Source: Membranipora membranacea (lineage: Eukaryota > Bryozoa > Gymnolaemata > Cheilostomatida > Membraniporidae). Taken from it: a stretch of 64,000 bases of DNA. The DNA is taken from NCBI GenBank assembly GCA_914767715.1, contig OU612066.1, positions 26,758,283 through 26,822,282 on the forward strand, in the 5' to 3' direction. A program made the translations under genes and the position numbers. Of this stretch, positions 1-13,900 are shown piece by piece (the stretch's first letter is position 1; each line of letters opens with the position of its first letter). Below the pieces are notes generated by a model. It saw nothing but the letters and a program-made list of their open reading frames with translations, made no database searches and was not told where the DNA came from.

Positions 1-138
1 ATTAAATATTGTGGTTTTCTATTCTAAAGACATGATTTTATAATCCACCAAATTCGTGTTTTAGTTGGGCTCTGGAAGATGACAGCAGACACTTTTTTAA
101 CTCTTTTAATTCATCTCATATTCTTGTTTTTTGTACAG

Positions 139-3100
139 GAGGAAGTGAAGGAGTCTAGAATCAGAGCTTATCTAGATAAATATCTGGTGAAGCATACAGA
201 GTTAGCGGCAGAAGAAAGAATCAGAGAATATGTACTACAGATGCTGATAGTGCCTGATACTGTGACTAAATCAGCCTGTATCACTGACCCTCACAGGTAA
301 GCTTTTGGTTCACTGATATCACATACCCTTACAGGTACGCTGATGTTCCCCACTTATCTAAATTGAACACAGAGTAGATGGACATTGACCGTTTGCTCTT
401 CACCACAATTGACATCTTATATGTAGTTGGAGCCTGATGCTTCTATTTGGAAAGCTGTCATTCAAGAGAAATTTGAAATCATTAGTCTTTACTCTTTTTT
501 GTTTCCCCGATGGCTGGTTATTTTTATGTGCTTATAGTGAATGTTTACCCAACTCATTTAAGATAGAGTAGTTGGTTTTGATAACCTCCAGGGGGACACC
601 CAATCATGATAGGATTCCGTTGCCCTAAAAGGAAAGCTGCAAGTGCGTATCTGAATTCCGTGGTTTCGTTTTTAGATCGAATGCCAGACTGATTCGCTCT
701 CAGAGAGCCGGTGTAGGCAAGTCACTGCAGAGAGACAATCTCGTCCAGAACCTGAGAGATCATCTCAATATTCGTACTGGTGAAGATCTCACAATACCTG
801 TGTACAAATCTATCAATACCGACACAATCATCGACATACTCTCTATGAGGCTAGGTGAGTGTGCTTGCACGCAGTATAAAGATCCCCCAGTGCCTCTTCA
901 AAGAAAGAATAGCCGGGAACAGCGGGCAAGGGTATATGGTCACTACCCTACACAAGCCACCTGCGCTTAAGGAGGCCTGTTAAATAGGGCGGTCAAATAA
1001 GACCTAGTGTAAAGAAAGGGAGAAAAAACCTGATCAATTGAGTGCTAGTTTTTTGTGCTGTAGTTTACCTATGCTCTAAAAGTTTCCTGTAAAATCTTTG
1101 GTATTGCTGTATAAATTTGTGCAATTGATATTGTTTTTAACTTCGAGTTATCCTTCGATTTTACATGAGGGCTCAACCCGGACAATTGAGTAGATAACTC
1201 TAAAATAAACTCCATTATAGCTGATTATTTTTACATACATAATAACAAAATAGCAGTTTGTTACGCATTGAATGCAATATAACTAGTTAAACATGGAACA
1301 ACCCATTTGATAGGCAATGGTTACTCAGATGAACGAGCCCATCATACCATACATCTTGATATCGCCCATGAAGTGGACCAGGGAGTAGACAACTTTCTGT
1401 TCAACCTGATCATACTAGGGAGTATAGTGAACTCTGAGGGTGCTGTATGGCAGGCTCAACAAACACAGTATTACGTCATCGAGTGTATGCCTTTCTCAAG
1501 GAGAAAGGTAAGTGTGATAACAAGAACCTTATTTGTGAAATTATCTCTTAGGATCAGTCAACTGATCATTGGAAACTATATTACACTTTGGCCTACATAC
1601 TCTGTATACAAAATTTGGTTGAGATCAAGGGAATCACCAGCTGATTAGATTCAAATACTCTAACCTCTACTTGCCCTCAGTTCTCACAAGCTCCTGGGAT
1701 AAATGGCTTCACGTCCTTTCAATTCGAAAATGTTGTATGTAACAACTAGCCACTGATGGAGAGTTCTTTTCAGTGCTACTAAAAAACGGCATGTTTAGCG
1801 CAGCGTAAAAATTGCAGACTATTTCAAGCATCAACAACTTTGACCTAGTTACATTTATACGAATTTATGGATCAGTGGTAAAATGCACAACATGGCTGCT
1901 TGTGGAGATATTTCAACAGTATATAAATATGTGTCAGTAACATAGATATAAAAACAGTATAAATAGGACATTGTTTCCAACCGTTTAAACCCTTCAGCTG
2001 TGGAATCAGCTATGTTATACTTTGTAATTTTGTGTTTCATTGTTTTAGAAAATATGACCTGAGTTGCAAAGTTTGAGCAGTGTAAGATGTGGACATGGTT
2101 GATTGGCCGTCCTTGTCAGAAAATTATTCAATTAAAGTTGCACATGTTCAGAGAACCACTCATTTCATCTTGTTGTTGTTGCTTACAGGATAGAAGCAGC
2201 GCCCATGAAGTACTGGACTTCCTACCCACAATCCCCTGTATAACTCCTGAAGACGCGCTCCAGAACTACAAACAGAGGGTTCCTGAGGGTTTGTTTTTTC
2301 TCACTCTATTTTTTTCGTCTCATAGAAATATAGCTTGAATCCCCTGTATCAAAGGAAATTTTTTAATATTGTGTCTAGCCATATTAAAAAACAAAATACC
2401 GTGATCAAAATTACTCACAGATTTAATTGAGCAAACTCTGCGCACAACAGAGCCAAAAAATAGATAGCTGAATTCCATTTTTGTATTTCTCAAAGTTGTA
2501 TTTTTCCAATTTGTAGATCAGTTTATTGGATTTGATCTACGCGTACTCCATGCATTGGAGTTTCAGGTCGCCCTTAAGTTCCTCCAGAATAAAGATAATA
2601 ACACTCTTGAGTATCCAACCAGACACGGCTGTTTCATGGAGGAAAATGGTGAACGGAAGCCAAACTGGGAAGAGCCAGACTTTGACAATCCAGAACAAGC
2701 CCTAATCCTGCTGATCAAGTAAGATATGGTTACTTCTGTGGGGAAGTGACCCTGTCTATAGCCTACACGTTTTGGTACTTTCTTTTACACCTCCAGTAGT
2801 TCAAGAATCATACATGTGCGAAATGGTAGGAATTGAGTTTTCCCAGTGGAATACCCTTCCCCCCCCCCCTTATAACACTTAAAGCCAACCGATAAAAATA
2901 TATAATCTGTTAAGAGACTTTTCAGAATCAACATCAAACTCGAATTTCTAACCTGATTCAGTACTGTTATTCCTGCTACATAGTGCTAAAATACCTATAT
3001 ATGACAAACTTTCTAGTTTGAACAATCTATATTCCTAACAGTCACTGTGGATTGACGAGACCCTCTTGGAGCGAGTTGAGACATTATGTATACTTCCTGA

Positions 3101-4993
3101 GTAACCAGCTAATTAAGATACAGAACTCACCATACACATGGCCTGATAGTGCTGATGATCTGCCAGGATTCAGGAAATTTGTCACTACATTCATGTTCAG
3201 GATGGCTGGGGTATGTCCATAGATATAACATAAGACTAGCCTCAGGTTTACAGCTCTCAGATGCATAGTGTTCAGTACTAGGTTTCGTGTGCTTGAAATT
3301 ATTAGAGTGATTGTGAGGGAATCAGGTTTTTGATATCATTCTAGAGTTCTCAGTCTAATATAGAAAACTGCTATAAGGTTTATTATCAGCAAGTGCCCAA
3401 GTTTCACCTAATTTTGGAAGGTAATAAAAAGGTTCTATTTTGTATAATATACTATCATTAAAATAGTACCTATTTGGTACCTTCACATCTCAACTTTAAG
3501 TGAAAAAGAGTTGAAACTGGGCCATACTTTGTTAATGAACCTTATAGCAGCTTTCTAAATTAGACTGAGACCTCCAGAATGCTAACAAAAACCTGATTCC
3601 TTCACAATCACGTTAAAGTTTAAGTTGGGATTTTATTAAATCCAAACAGCTCTTAGTGCCGTACTCAGCTATATAAAAGACTCACTGATATGAAAATGAC
3701 TACAGAAGTGAATATACAGTATTATCCTTTGATTCTCAAACATTGACATGAAAGTTTTTTCCTGTTGTACTTATAGGATTTTGCAACCCGATCACTGAAA
3801 ATAGCTGAAGAGACACCAGGAGCTAACCTAGAGGTAGGTTTGGTTAAGTACTACCTGCTTAGCTCCTCTGCTGGAATGCTACCAGCGAGAAATGTATGCA
3901 CAATCTGATATTATCAATACCATGAAGAGGCTGAAAAGATTAATATTTGGCAGTGTCAATGTCCATCTCAAAAGTTGGTTTACAATACTGTCTCCCTTTA
4001 AATTGTGCAAGAGGACAACTTAACAACGTATTGAAATTTTCTAGGCGCAGTTGCGAATATTCTGACATATTGTCCAAATATTCTGACTCAATTTTGACAT
4101 ACGACAGTGGAACTCTTTCTTCTTTATTATAGTCTGAGACAGGGGAGGACAATGATCTATTAGCTCAACTCGAGATGAAGAGGACATGGGAAAGTGTCAA
4201 CAATCCTTACCTATTCTTTAATGAAGACGGAGCTACCATCACCCCACTAGGATTCTCTATCAAGATTGAGTCCTGTATGTAATATGTACAAGACTGTCTG
4301 ATGCTGAACTCTGTTGAGGTCTTCAAAATTAGGTCCTGCGCTTGAACTCCATGAAAAGTCATAGGAGATGGTTGAATTATAGTGAAAAAAGTTATGGAGA
4401 AGTATCACTAAAACGAAGCTAATCTGGTGGAATTTGAAAAAATCTTTTAACCAGCTGTTGCGCTGAATCATTCAACCTGACTCCCCTACGTATTGTTAAG
4501 TATTGTCACCCAGTGTATGTATCTCAAAGACTAGGCAAGTACTTATCTGTGTTATTTTGTTTGTAGTGGCTAAGCCATGTGACCTGGTGGATTGTAATAC
4601 TGGCGAAGTTCTAATGCCAAAAGCCATCAGCAGAGAACTAAAGAGAGCGCTGGATCAGACTGAAATCAAACTCTCTGAGAATTTTGATAAGCTTGGACGG
4701 TGAGTTTATTCTATCAAGGTCCGTGTGCTATGAGTTTTGTAGAGATGAGATAATTCTTTACTGAAAGACTGATGATGACCTGTAATTTATGACACCTGAT
4801 TATTTTGTAGACAAGCACAGCTACAGAAGTTGCGCAGTATAGTAGTGAGGGATATACAGTTGTATACCTCATCATCTCGAGGTGGATATAAGACTAAAGT
4901 ACAAATGTTCGCTCAGGGAGATGATCCGGATCCTAACTATGTACTCACAATGGATAACGCTAAGAAACTACTAGCTATACACCAAAGACTCAG
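139..4993 (+). other. RNF213-like gene: N-terminal part of the AAA+ block (exons 1-11 of the window)
   Basis: About 523 residues before the first complete Walker A. A P-loop-like RAGVGKSL motif sits in exon 676-854; it lacks the leading Gly of a full Walker A and fits the degenerate AAA units known in this family. Other family-like stretches are LDIAHEVDQGVD (exon 1314-1507), LPTIPCITPEDAL (exon 2189-2288) and CGLTRPSWSELRHYVYFL (exon 3042-3210). The first in-window codon follows a TTTTTTGTACAG acceptor ending at 138, so the protein starts further left. The acceptor at 1312-1313 has a poor pyrimidine tract and was chosen because it is the only one that keeps frame and family similarity. Confidence 0.85.
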
Positions 4994-7900
4994 GTAAACT
5001 TCTAGCAATTTGTACTATTTGAACCTGCCAATGCTGCTCGGTACCCTAACTTGATAAGCCATAACATCTGAACATGAAATGACTGCCCATGAGGGAAGGT
5101 TCTGGAAGACAAAAGCTGTGTTAACTAGGCCTGCATCAATCAGCGATCCATTGCTTTCAATTCACAGGGTGAATATTCCCGTTATAATTATGGGAGAGAC
5201 AGGCTGTGGTAAAACAAAGCTGATAGAGTTCATGTCTAAACTACAAACACCTACAGATCTCAGAGTGGAACTCACTACTATGATTATTGTAAAGGTATGT
5301 CTTTATCATAGGTATCATTGTTACCCTTTCCCTAGAATCAAACGAAAAATAGGATACCAATATCACTGATATGGGTAGTTTGTAAAATCAAGTTAGCATC
5401 CAAGCTGCTGAAATCTTCTCTCCTCTGGTATTTTTGTCTTGTTATCGGAGAATTTTATTCGCAGTATCCATCCCTTGGTGATCTTCTTGTTAAGTAGTGA
5501 GTTACACTTGGCACCAAAATGTCTGGCTTTGGCAAAATTCTCAACCGATCATGATGTTTGACAACTAGTCAATTATTCCCATTGGAAACCATGAATGTCT
5601 GGTTGTCATGTCTTTCACCATTGATCTAACTCAAGTAGGCACAACCTGAAATAGCCCTCGTCCCTACTGGAGTGAAATGCATATATTTGAGTATTTTGGC
5701 TGTAATCTGTGTTGTTTGTTCGACAGATCCATGGTGGCACGACAGAGGACGATATAATAGGAAAAGTACGAGAGGCACAGAGACAGTCTGTCTTAAACAA
5801 AACTGCCTGTCAGGCATGGGCTGAAAAGCATGGATCAATGTTGGTGAGTACTGAAGTGCTGTAGGGATGTTCAAGTTTAGTTTCACCTAGGGTGTTTGTC
5901 CGTATAATCTGAATGCACCTCATTGGTGCAGGTTTTGTTCAGCATATGTAGGTATTCCTCCGCTTATGCCAGTATTCTGGACTCCGGAGCCAATCCCCGC
6001 CTCATTGTTGAATAACACTGGTAAGCCTATCTACACTGCTTAAAATTTCAGTCCATTGTTATCATCTCTTATATTCCCCCAAATGCAAGTGACAATTGTT
6101 AGGGTACCTAATGGTCAAAACTCACTTAGCGGTTTTAACCTCAGGCGCTTGCAAAACGTCACCATTGCTCACATATTTGCTGACAGCAACCTCAGCTGAT
6201 CCTCAGAGGATTGACCAGCGGTTGCAACCTCAGAGTGCAGAATTGTTTGCATGACGTCACAGAACTGACATATTTGCCTCAGCTGACCCTCAGAGGATTA
6301 ATGAGTATATAAAAACTCATTTAGGATCCGCTGAGGTTGTAACCTCCCTTAGTGTGTTCAGACCATAAGACGCACAGGACTGCAAACAAATAATACGATC
6401 CCATTACATTGATCCCTGCATTGGAATTGTTTTTTTTTCCAGGAGCCATCTGTATACACTCTCCTATTCTTGGATGAGGCAAACACAACAGAAGCTATCG
6501 GATTAGTGAAGGAGATTCTCTGTGATGGTAGGATGAGAGGGGAGCCACTGGATCCAGAATCTGGAGTAAAAATCATTGCTGCATGTAATCCATACAGAAG
6601 GTAGAACATAATAGTTGAACAGTTATTTTTCTTGCACTCAATACATTATGGTACCGCAAGTCCCACATAAAAATTGTGGAAGTATCTGGCCATAGTACTA
6701 ATGCTATCAGGGGTTTGATCTCCAGACAAATTCCTTCAACATCTGATGATACCTCTTAAGAGGACTCGCTGGGGCATATCATTTATGTGTAATTGGTAGA
6801 ACCTTTCTGGAATGCCATCGATTCAATTTTAAATATCGCACTGTTAAAATAATATTGCCTGGAATTTAGTTAGTAAATCGATGTTGGATTGCAATGTTAT
6901 ATATGGATAATGAGTCTTTTAACTGTTGCAGCCACACTCCTGCTATGATCGAGAAACTGAAGAAAGCGGGACTTGGTTATAATGTCAGCGAGAAAGACAC
7001 CAAAGATAAATTTGGTATGTTAATAGTGTACAAAGGTTATTAGATGTGAAGGTCGTATATCTCTGACACATACCAGTATGGTAATATATACAACATTGTG
7101 ACGGACTCAAAATGGACACACTTGGCTACACATAATCATAGAATAATTGTGATATTGCTATGCTAGGCATATACCTATATTCCATATACCTTACTACCCC
7201 CGTCTCTAGGACAAATCCCAATGAGACACCTGGTGTACCGTGTACAGCCTCTACCTCAGAGCTTACTGCCTCTGGTCTGGGATTTCGGTACTCTGAAGAC
7301 ACTTGACATGAAGATAGAGAACAACATCCACAAATCAGGAGGAGGAGAAAGTGACTACATTAAACAGATGCTGATCAAATCTGTAAGTTCTTCCCGCAAA
7401 TTCTCTCAACTCTGCTGGTGTTGATTTTAATTGAACTTCCTGTATATACTTAACCACACCTCCTTGTAGTGTTAGGGTGTTTCACTTTAGTAATAACTGA
7501 AAGGCCCACTTTCAAAGGACTTGATAATTGATGAAAATTTTTATTTACACATATTTACTTTATTCACAGAACCGTAACAACCGACAGTCAAACGGATTAA
7601 ATTTCGCTCATCACACAGCTACAGTAGCTGAAACTCTGGCTCTGACTCAAAGCTTCATGAGACAACAAAAGGTAATCACTAATACTCATCATACCCTTAA
7701 TATGACCTAGAATTACAAAAATGTTTTCAAAAACTAGCCTATCTGAAAACTGGATATGAATGTAATGGCTGAAAGATCATCTGATCAAACATTACAACAT
7801 TAATAAGCAGAGTATATCAATGCCACTCTAAACGGAGCTTGCAAAAAGACTTAATGAATAAGGTTTAACTCTTAGATATTTCTGCAATTTCTATATCATT

Positions 7901-10900
7901 TTACAAACTTTCGGGCTCAACACATTCTGGATCTAAAACATAACCATTGAACTCTGTTTCGCTATTGGTGGGTGATTGAGGCTCCTCATACTCATGGTTC
8001 TGTACTTGTTCAATCATTTCTTGCTCATTATTTTGTGAAGTAGAAGCTCTCCCCTCAAGTTCAACAAGGTCTACTGGCCGACTGTAATAATGGCCTGCAT
8101 CATCATCGACCACTACCTTGTAATACGTATCATCTTCGTCTTCTATGCTTGGAGGCTTTGGCAACTGTCTGTTCATCTGTATTGATTGATGTCTGTGTTG
8201 GTCCGATGCCATCTTATGTTGTTTCATTCCCCTTAGCCAGAGCATTACAATCATAATAATTGCACCGCTTACAAGCAATGCAGAGATGCCTGAAATTATC
8301 CCCACCTGCCTATCTTGGATGTCAGTTGTGTTAGGCTGTAAAGTTTGGGGATTGGCAGCAGTACTGGTGATAAGTTCTAGGGACGCATTTGTTGAAGGGA
8401 CTGTCTGTTGGGAAGTTGAACTGGCCAAATTTAAAGTTGTTTGTCCAATGATGCCAAAACTGGTAAAAATTCCATCGTCAAATGTGGCGCTAATACCGGA
8501 AGTGCTTATGGCAGTGTGATCTGTGCCTTGTGTGGTACTCTTTGTAACAGAAGATGTAGTTGTCTGCTCAGTTATTATTATGTGATCAGTAATTGTTTCT
8601 ATACTTCTGCTGCTGCTGCTGCTGTTGCTGGAGGTTACATCTGTACAAATACAGATACAATACACCATCAGTAGGCTAACTCAGAGAGCAAATGTACTGA
8701 TCGCATCATTTAGTTGGTGAACAAAGTAACTTATCTGGGGTACTTTCAGAGTTGGAGTAATTACATTTGGTTTCCCCAGGTTATTGCTGCCTATATTAAG
8801 CTACACCTGGTTTGCACAATTAACAAACTGAAGAGCACACCAATATTGTATGGAGCTACAGCATTTGATACCGGGCACCATGACTAGGGTTAGATCAAGT
8901 TTGATCCCTTTTGCCCGTACTAGAATTGCCAATTGGCAAAGAATATGAATACATACCTTCAAGTCTGACTTGTATGATAGATGGGCAGGAGTAGAGCGTT
9001 GGTACAGGATCTCCACTGTAGATAAGGTGATTATTTGTCCATGAAATATAGTTTACGGCTTTCAAGCTACCTTTGAGGATCTCCCTCACTGGTGAAATTT
9101 TATCTAATATAAAACTGAGTTCAGGATTGTTGGTAATGTAAATTAAAGTCTGTGGATCACTACTGTACCATCCTAAGTCTTTTCTAAATGTTAGAAGAAT
9201 TATTCCTGGTGAATAGGAATACACATGCTCAGCGTTCACGGAGGCTCGAATTGTAGCGCTAAAGCTCCAGTCCCTGTTTAGTACAAGCAAACCACCGCTT
9301 TTTGTTGTCACATAAATACTTGTATCTGAAAATGCAATCCAGCGTAATTGAATGTCATTTTGTGGGACTGATTTGCCCATTGTGTTCTGAATATAGTTGT
9401 CTGAGGAAAGCTGATGCATTATGGTCACATATTTCGTGTCTATGGTTATGTGTCTGATGGCATTCTTGTCAGTCAGATACACCTCAGTTGAGTTCAATGG
9501 GTCAGCCACGATGTGATAAGGGAAGATATACTTTATTCTTGTCCCTTCATCCGTTGGGTCCTCTCCATCATAATGGCGATTCTCTCTACAGAATCCACTA
9601 AATGTATGTACGGATTTTATAGCCAAGTCAATCGATCTAATGCAGTGGTTCCCAGAGTCCACCACAAGAATGAAAGTGGAATTGACCTGGAGATAGGAAG
9701 AGATTGATCCAAATCTTGCCTCCTTCAGTGCACCATTGACCATACCAGATGATATGAACCTTTCTCCGGTGATGAATTCAATTGTATTGTTCTCTGTTAT
9801 TCGACCCAATGTATGGCCGTTCAACACCCCGTACATCTCCTCAGAATTATTGATGCACTCATGGAGATTGCTGATTTTCGGTAACGTCCCAATTGTTGAA
9901 TGGTCTAGACAGCGTTCATACACTTTGGATATCAAATTATCCTGAAGGTTTTGTGCTAAACAGTAGCTGAAATAAAGACAATACAAATTAAAACCAATAA
10001 ATTAACCACATCAAATACATAAATCTGCCCTTAAATCGTCAATGTGATGTCATATCATAATATATATCTGATGTGATGAATTGACTGCGATAATTGTGAC
10101 GATAAATAACAAGGGTTTGTTGATAGCAGATCATGAGATTTATGGCGCCATTGTTTCTCAATGTGTTTGGTTTCAACCATTATTGTAACACTGTGTCTGT
10201 ACTGAATATCTATGAAATGGAAAGTAACATGCATACTCATATAGATTCCAAAAATGACATACAAATAAGTATTTTTATCTTTACGTGATAACATATACCT
10301 GATATTCAAAGTTGAAAGCCATACCACTAAAGACACGCTGAGTACTCTCATTGTTTGCATCACTGTGCTCTCTGCATCTGAACAACTTGCTTCACTTGAA
10401 GTGAATACTGCAGCATTTGAAACATCTGGACAACCCTATCATTGAATACATATTGTCATTGATATGAATTCATGTAGTTCCTTATTTGTTTTTCGTCATG
10501 TTGAATCTTATCATTGCGTTCTAAGTCCTCCAACACCTTTACGGTTATAAAATGATTTGTTTCCTTGTACTTCTGCCCTACATTGTTTGTACAGTACAGG
10601 CGCCAATACTACTTTTGTAAATGTGCATACTTCTTGATCCTTACTCAGCATTATCAAATTATGAGAAAAAGGCCCTATGACTCGTTAGAGAACTTGATTG
10701 GGTTTAACCAAGCCAGAATGAAAGGTAGACTACAAATATTTGAGAAAGCACTTAATTATTTATGTATAGGATATCAGTTCGCAAAAATCCAAAGCTTCAC
10801 GAAACCACAAAAATGAATCACTTATAATCGATGTAATCTTACTAGTTCTTGGGACATGAATTACTAGGAAATTACCAAAATATCATGCAGTAGTCCATTT

Positions 10901-13900
10901 GTGTATGAGTTTATTGGTTGATTGAGGGTCATAGTCAGAGCCAATGAATATCAATCCAAGCTGTCCTTACTAAAAGGAGAAGTGATTGAGGATTATATAA
11001 CATACATGACAAGTTGCCCGATTTGGTTGGGTGCACCCCACTTTTCAGGTCAACAACAGAAAGTTAAGACCTTAACCATATAGTGAATGGAACAGATATT
11101 GCAAAAACGTCTGAAAACACTATTTAGTGCAACAAAAACAAATACTTACTATTATATAGTAAGTAATAGTAAGTATTTGTTTTTGTTGCACTAAATAGTG
11201 TTTTCAGACGTTTTTGCAATATCTGTTCCATTCACTATATGGTTAAGGTCTTAACTTTCTGGCTCTGCACAATCTGGATCTACAACATAACCATTGAACT
11301 CTGTTTCTCTCTCGGTTGGTGATTCGGGCTCCTCATACTGGTGGATGCTGATTTGTTCAATTATGCATTGGTCATTGATCTGTGACAGTTGTGTCTCTAC
11401 CGTGCTGTGTGAAGTTGAAGCTCTCCCCTCAACAGACTCCACTAGGTCTATTGACTTGCTGTAATAATGGCCTTCATCATCATCGACCAGCACTGGCTTG
11501 TAATAAGTATCATCTTCGTCTTCTATGCTTGGAGGATGTGGCAAATCTCTATTTGGTTGGTGTCTATGTTGGTCCAATGCCAGTTTTCTTTGTTTCCTTC
11601 GCCTTATCCAGATGATTACAGTGATGAACACAATGGTTACAAGCAGTAAAGATGTGATTGAAATTATCCCCACATAGAGTATGTTGGGATAATTTTGAGC
11701 ACGGCGGCTATCTGTTGTGAAGGGTGATAAATCTTCTGGTCTGTCAGAACTGGTTTTTAGATCAGCTTTAGATAGCTTTTGATCAGGCGACTGCCTGTGG
11801 GGAGTTTGTAGTCGTAAAATTTAAATTTGATTCTCTAGTGTTACCTTCGCCAGAGAGACTGCCATTGTCAAGCCTGCTGCTACTACTAGGAATGTTGATG
11901 GAAGTATGATCTGTCCCTTGGTCAGTACTCTTCTCTCCTGAACTAGAAGTTATCTGCATAATGATGACCGAGTTATCAGTACTTGTTTGCAAGCCTCCGC
12001 TGCTGCTGCTGCCTGAACTTGAATCGGGACAAAAAGGAGGACAGTTGATGCATGGTTCATACAGTTTGAGAATATGTTCATATTTAGCTGGTAACAATAG
12101 ATTTCAAGCGTTTTGGAAAGTTGGTAAAATTTATTTATTATATTATTCGAGTTGTTGTTGCATCGATCGTCATCTGAACACTTGAATAACATAATTTACA
12201 GACACAATGACGCGCAATTATCATCAGAAATGGCAATTTTAGGATTTATGGCATGGTTGATACAGTTTTATCAATATTGAGAAGTGTTTTGGGAACTCAC
12301 AGATTGGCAAATATAAAGTATTGTTACCTTCAAGTCTGACCTCTACGATAGAAGGGCACGAGTGTAATGTTGATATAGATTGCCCACTGTAGATAAGTTG
12401 ATTATTTGTCCATGAAATGTAAGTAACAGGTTTCAAGCTTCCTTTGAGAATCTCTTTCAAAGGTGAAATATTTTCCATTATAAAACTCTCTACTGAATTG
12501 TTCAGATTGTAAACTAAAGTCTGTGGTGGGGTTCTGAACCACCCAGTGTCTGATGTGAATGTTAGAAGCATTATTTCTGTTGAATAGGCAAATACCCGCT
12601 CCACCATTGAAGATGATAGCATAAGTGCACCCAACTTTTCGAATTGAATGATATTACTTAAGCTCCAGTCCCTGTTTAGTACGAGGAGACCATTGTATCT
12701 AGATGTCACATAAATGCATGTATCTGAAAATGCAATCCAGCGTAATTGACTGTCCCCCATAGCGCTGTCAGGAACTGAATGTCCTATTATTGTGTTCTGA
12801 ATATAATCATACGAGGTGAGCTGGTACATTATGGTTACATTTTTAGTGTCCGTGTCAATACGTCTGACGGCATTTTTGTCAGTCAAGAATACTTCAATCG
12901 AGTTTGATGGGTCAGCCATAATGTGATAAGGCATAATGTATTCATTACTCATCCCTTCATCGGTTGGGTATTTTCCCCGTGGCTGACGTTTAGCTGAACA
13001 GAAGCCGCTAAATGTCTGTACGAATCTAGTTGCCAGGTCAACAGACCGAATGCATTGGTTGCCAGAATCCACCACGAGAATGAATGTAGAATTAACCTGA
13101 AGATAGGATGATATCGATTTGAATCTTGCTTTTTCTAGTGCTCCGTTGACCATGCCAGATGATCTGAACTTTTCTCCAGTGACATATTCGATCGTATTGT
13201 TTTCCGTTATTCGACCCAATGTATGTCCATTCAAAACCACATACAACACCTCAGAGTTATTGATGACCTGTTGGAGGTTGGTGATTTTAGGAAATAATAC
13301 GGATGTATAGTTCAGACAGCGTTCATCCGCAATGGATATAAGGCTTTTTTGAGGCTTTTTTGCTGAGCAGTAGCTGAAAACAAGACAATGAGCACATATG
13401 ATACATGTTATTTGGCAGAATATGCTTAATGCTACTCAATATGTATACATCTGTACACAATCACTATGATCCCATGGTTCGAATGGGGCCATCGGGTGAG
13501 ATGTCCACTCCAGAATCAAAAGGATACTTACAATTTCCATGATAATGGAACTTAAAAAAGAATGGCCACAGGTGGGATTTGAACCCGGGCCTCCCGCGTC
13601 ACAGTATAAGAGATGCCATAGGGCCGCATTGAAGCACATTAGTTCCCTAAGGTGAATGAACATGAACCAACACAAACAAAAGTTAAACCAATGCTATTCT
13701 CATTATTCGATAACTCCTAAAATCAACGTGACATCCAACCATGGGACCTCCTTCAGTTTCTTTGCTGTCATTGTAAATGAAGAGAATAAAGGTTTGAATG
13801 TAGTTCAATTTATCTGTATAAATGGCAGTCGAACGAATAATAAACAAAGCTGAAGAAAGATTTTTAGTTTAGAGAATAAAATGGATTGAGTGTGGGACAA

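Noticed and set aside
5970-6016. Possible small exon ending at GTAAGC (CTGGACTCCGGAGCC...)
   Set aside because: Exons 5727-5843 and 6443-6600 already join at phase 0 and read like the family; adding this piece breaks the frame.
8286-8674. Plus-strand open frames opposite the receptor stalk and tail
   Set aside because: Shadows of the minus-strand coding exon; no splice or family support.
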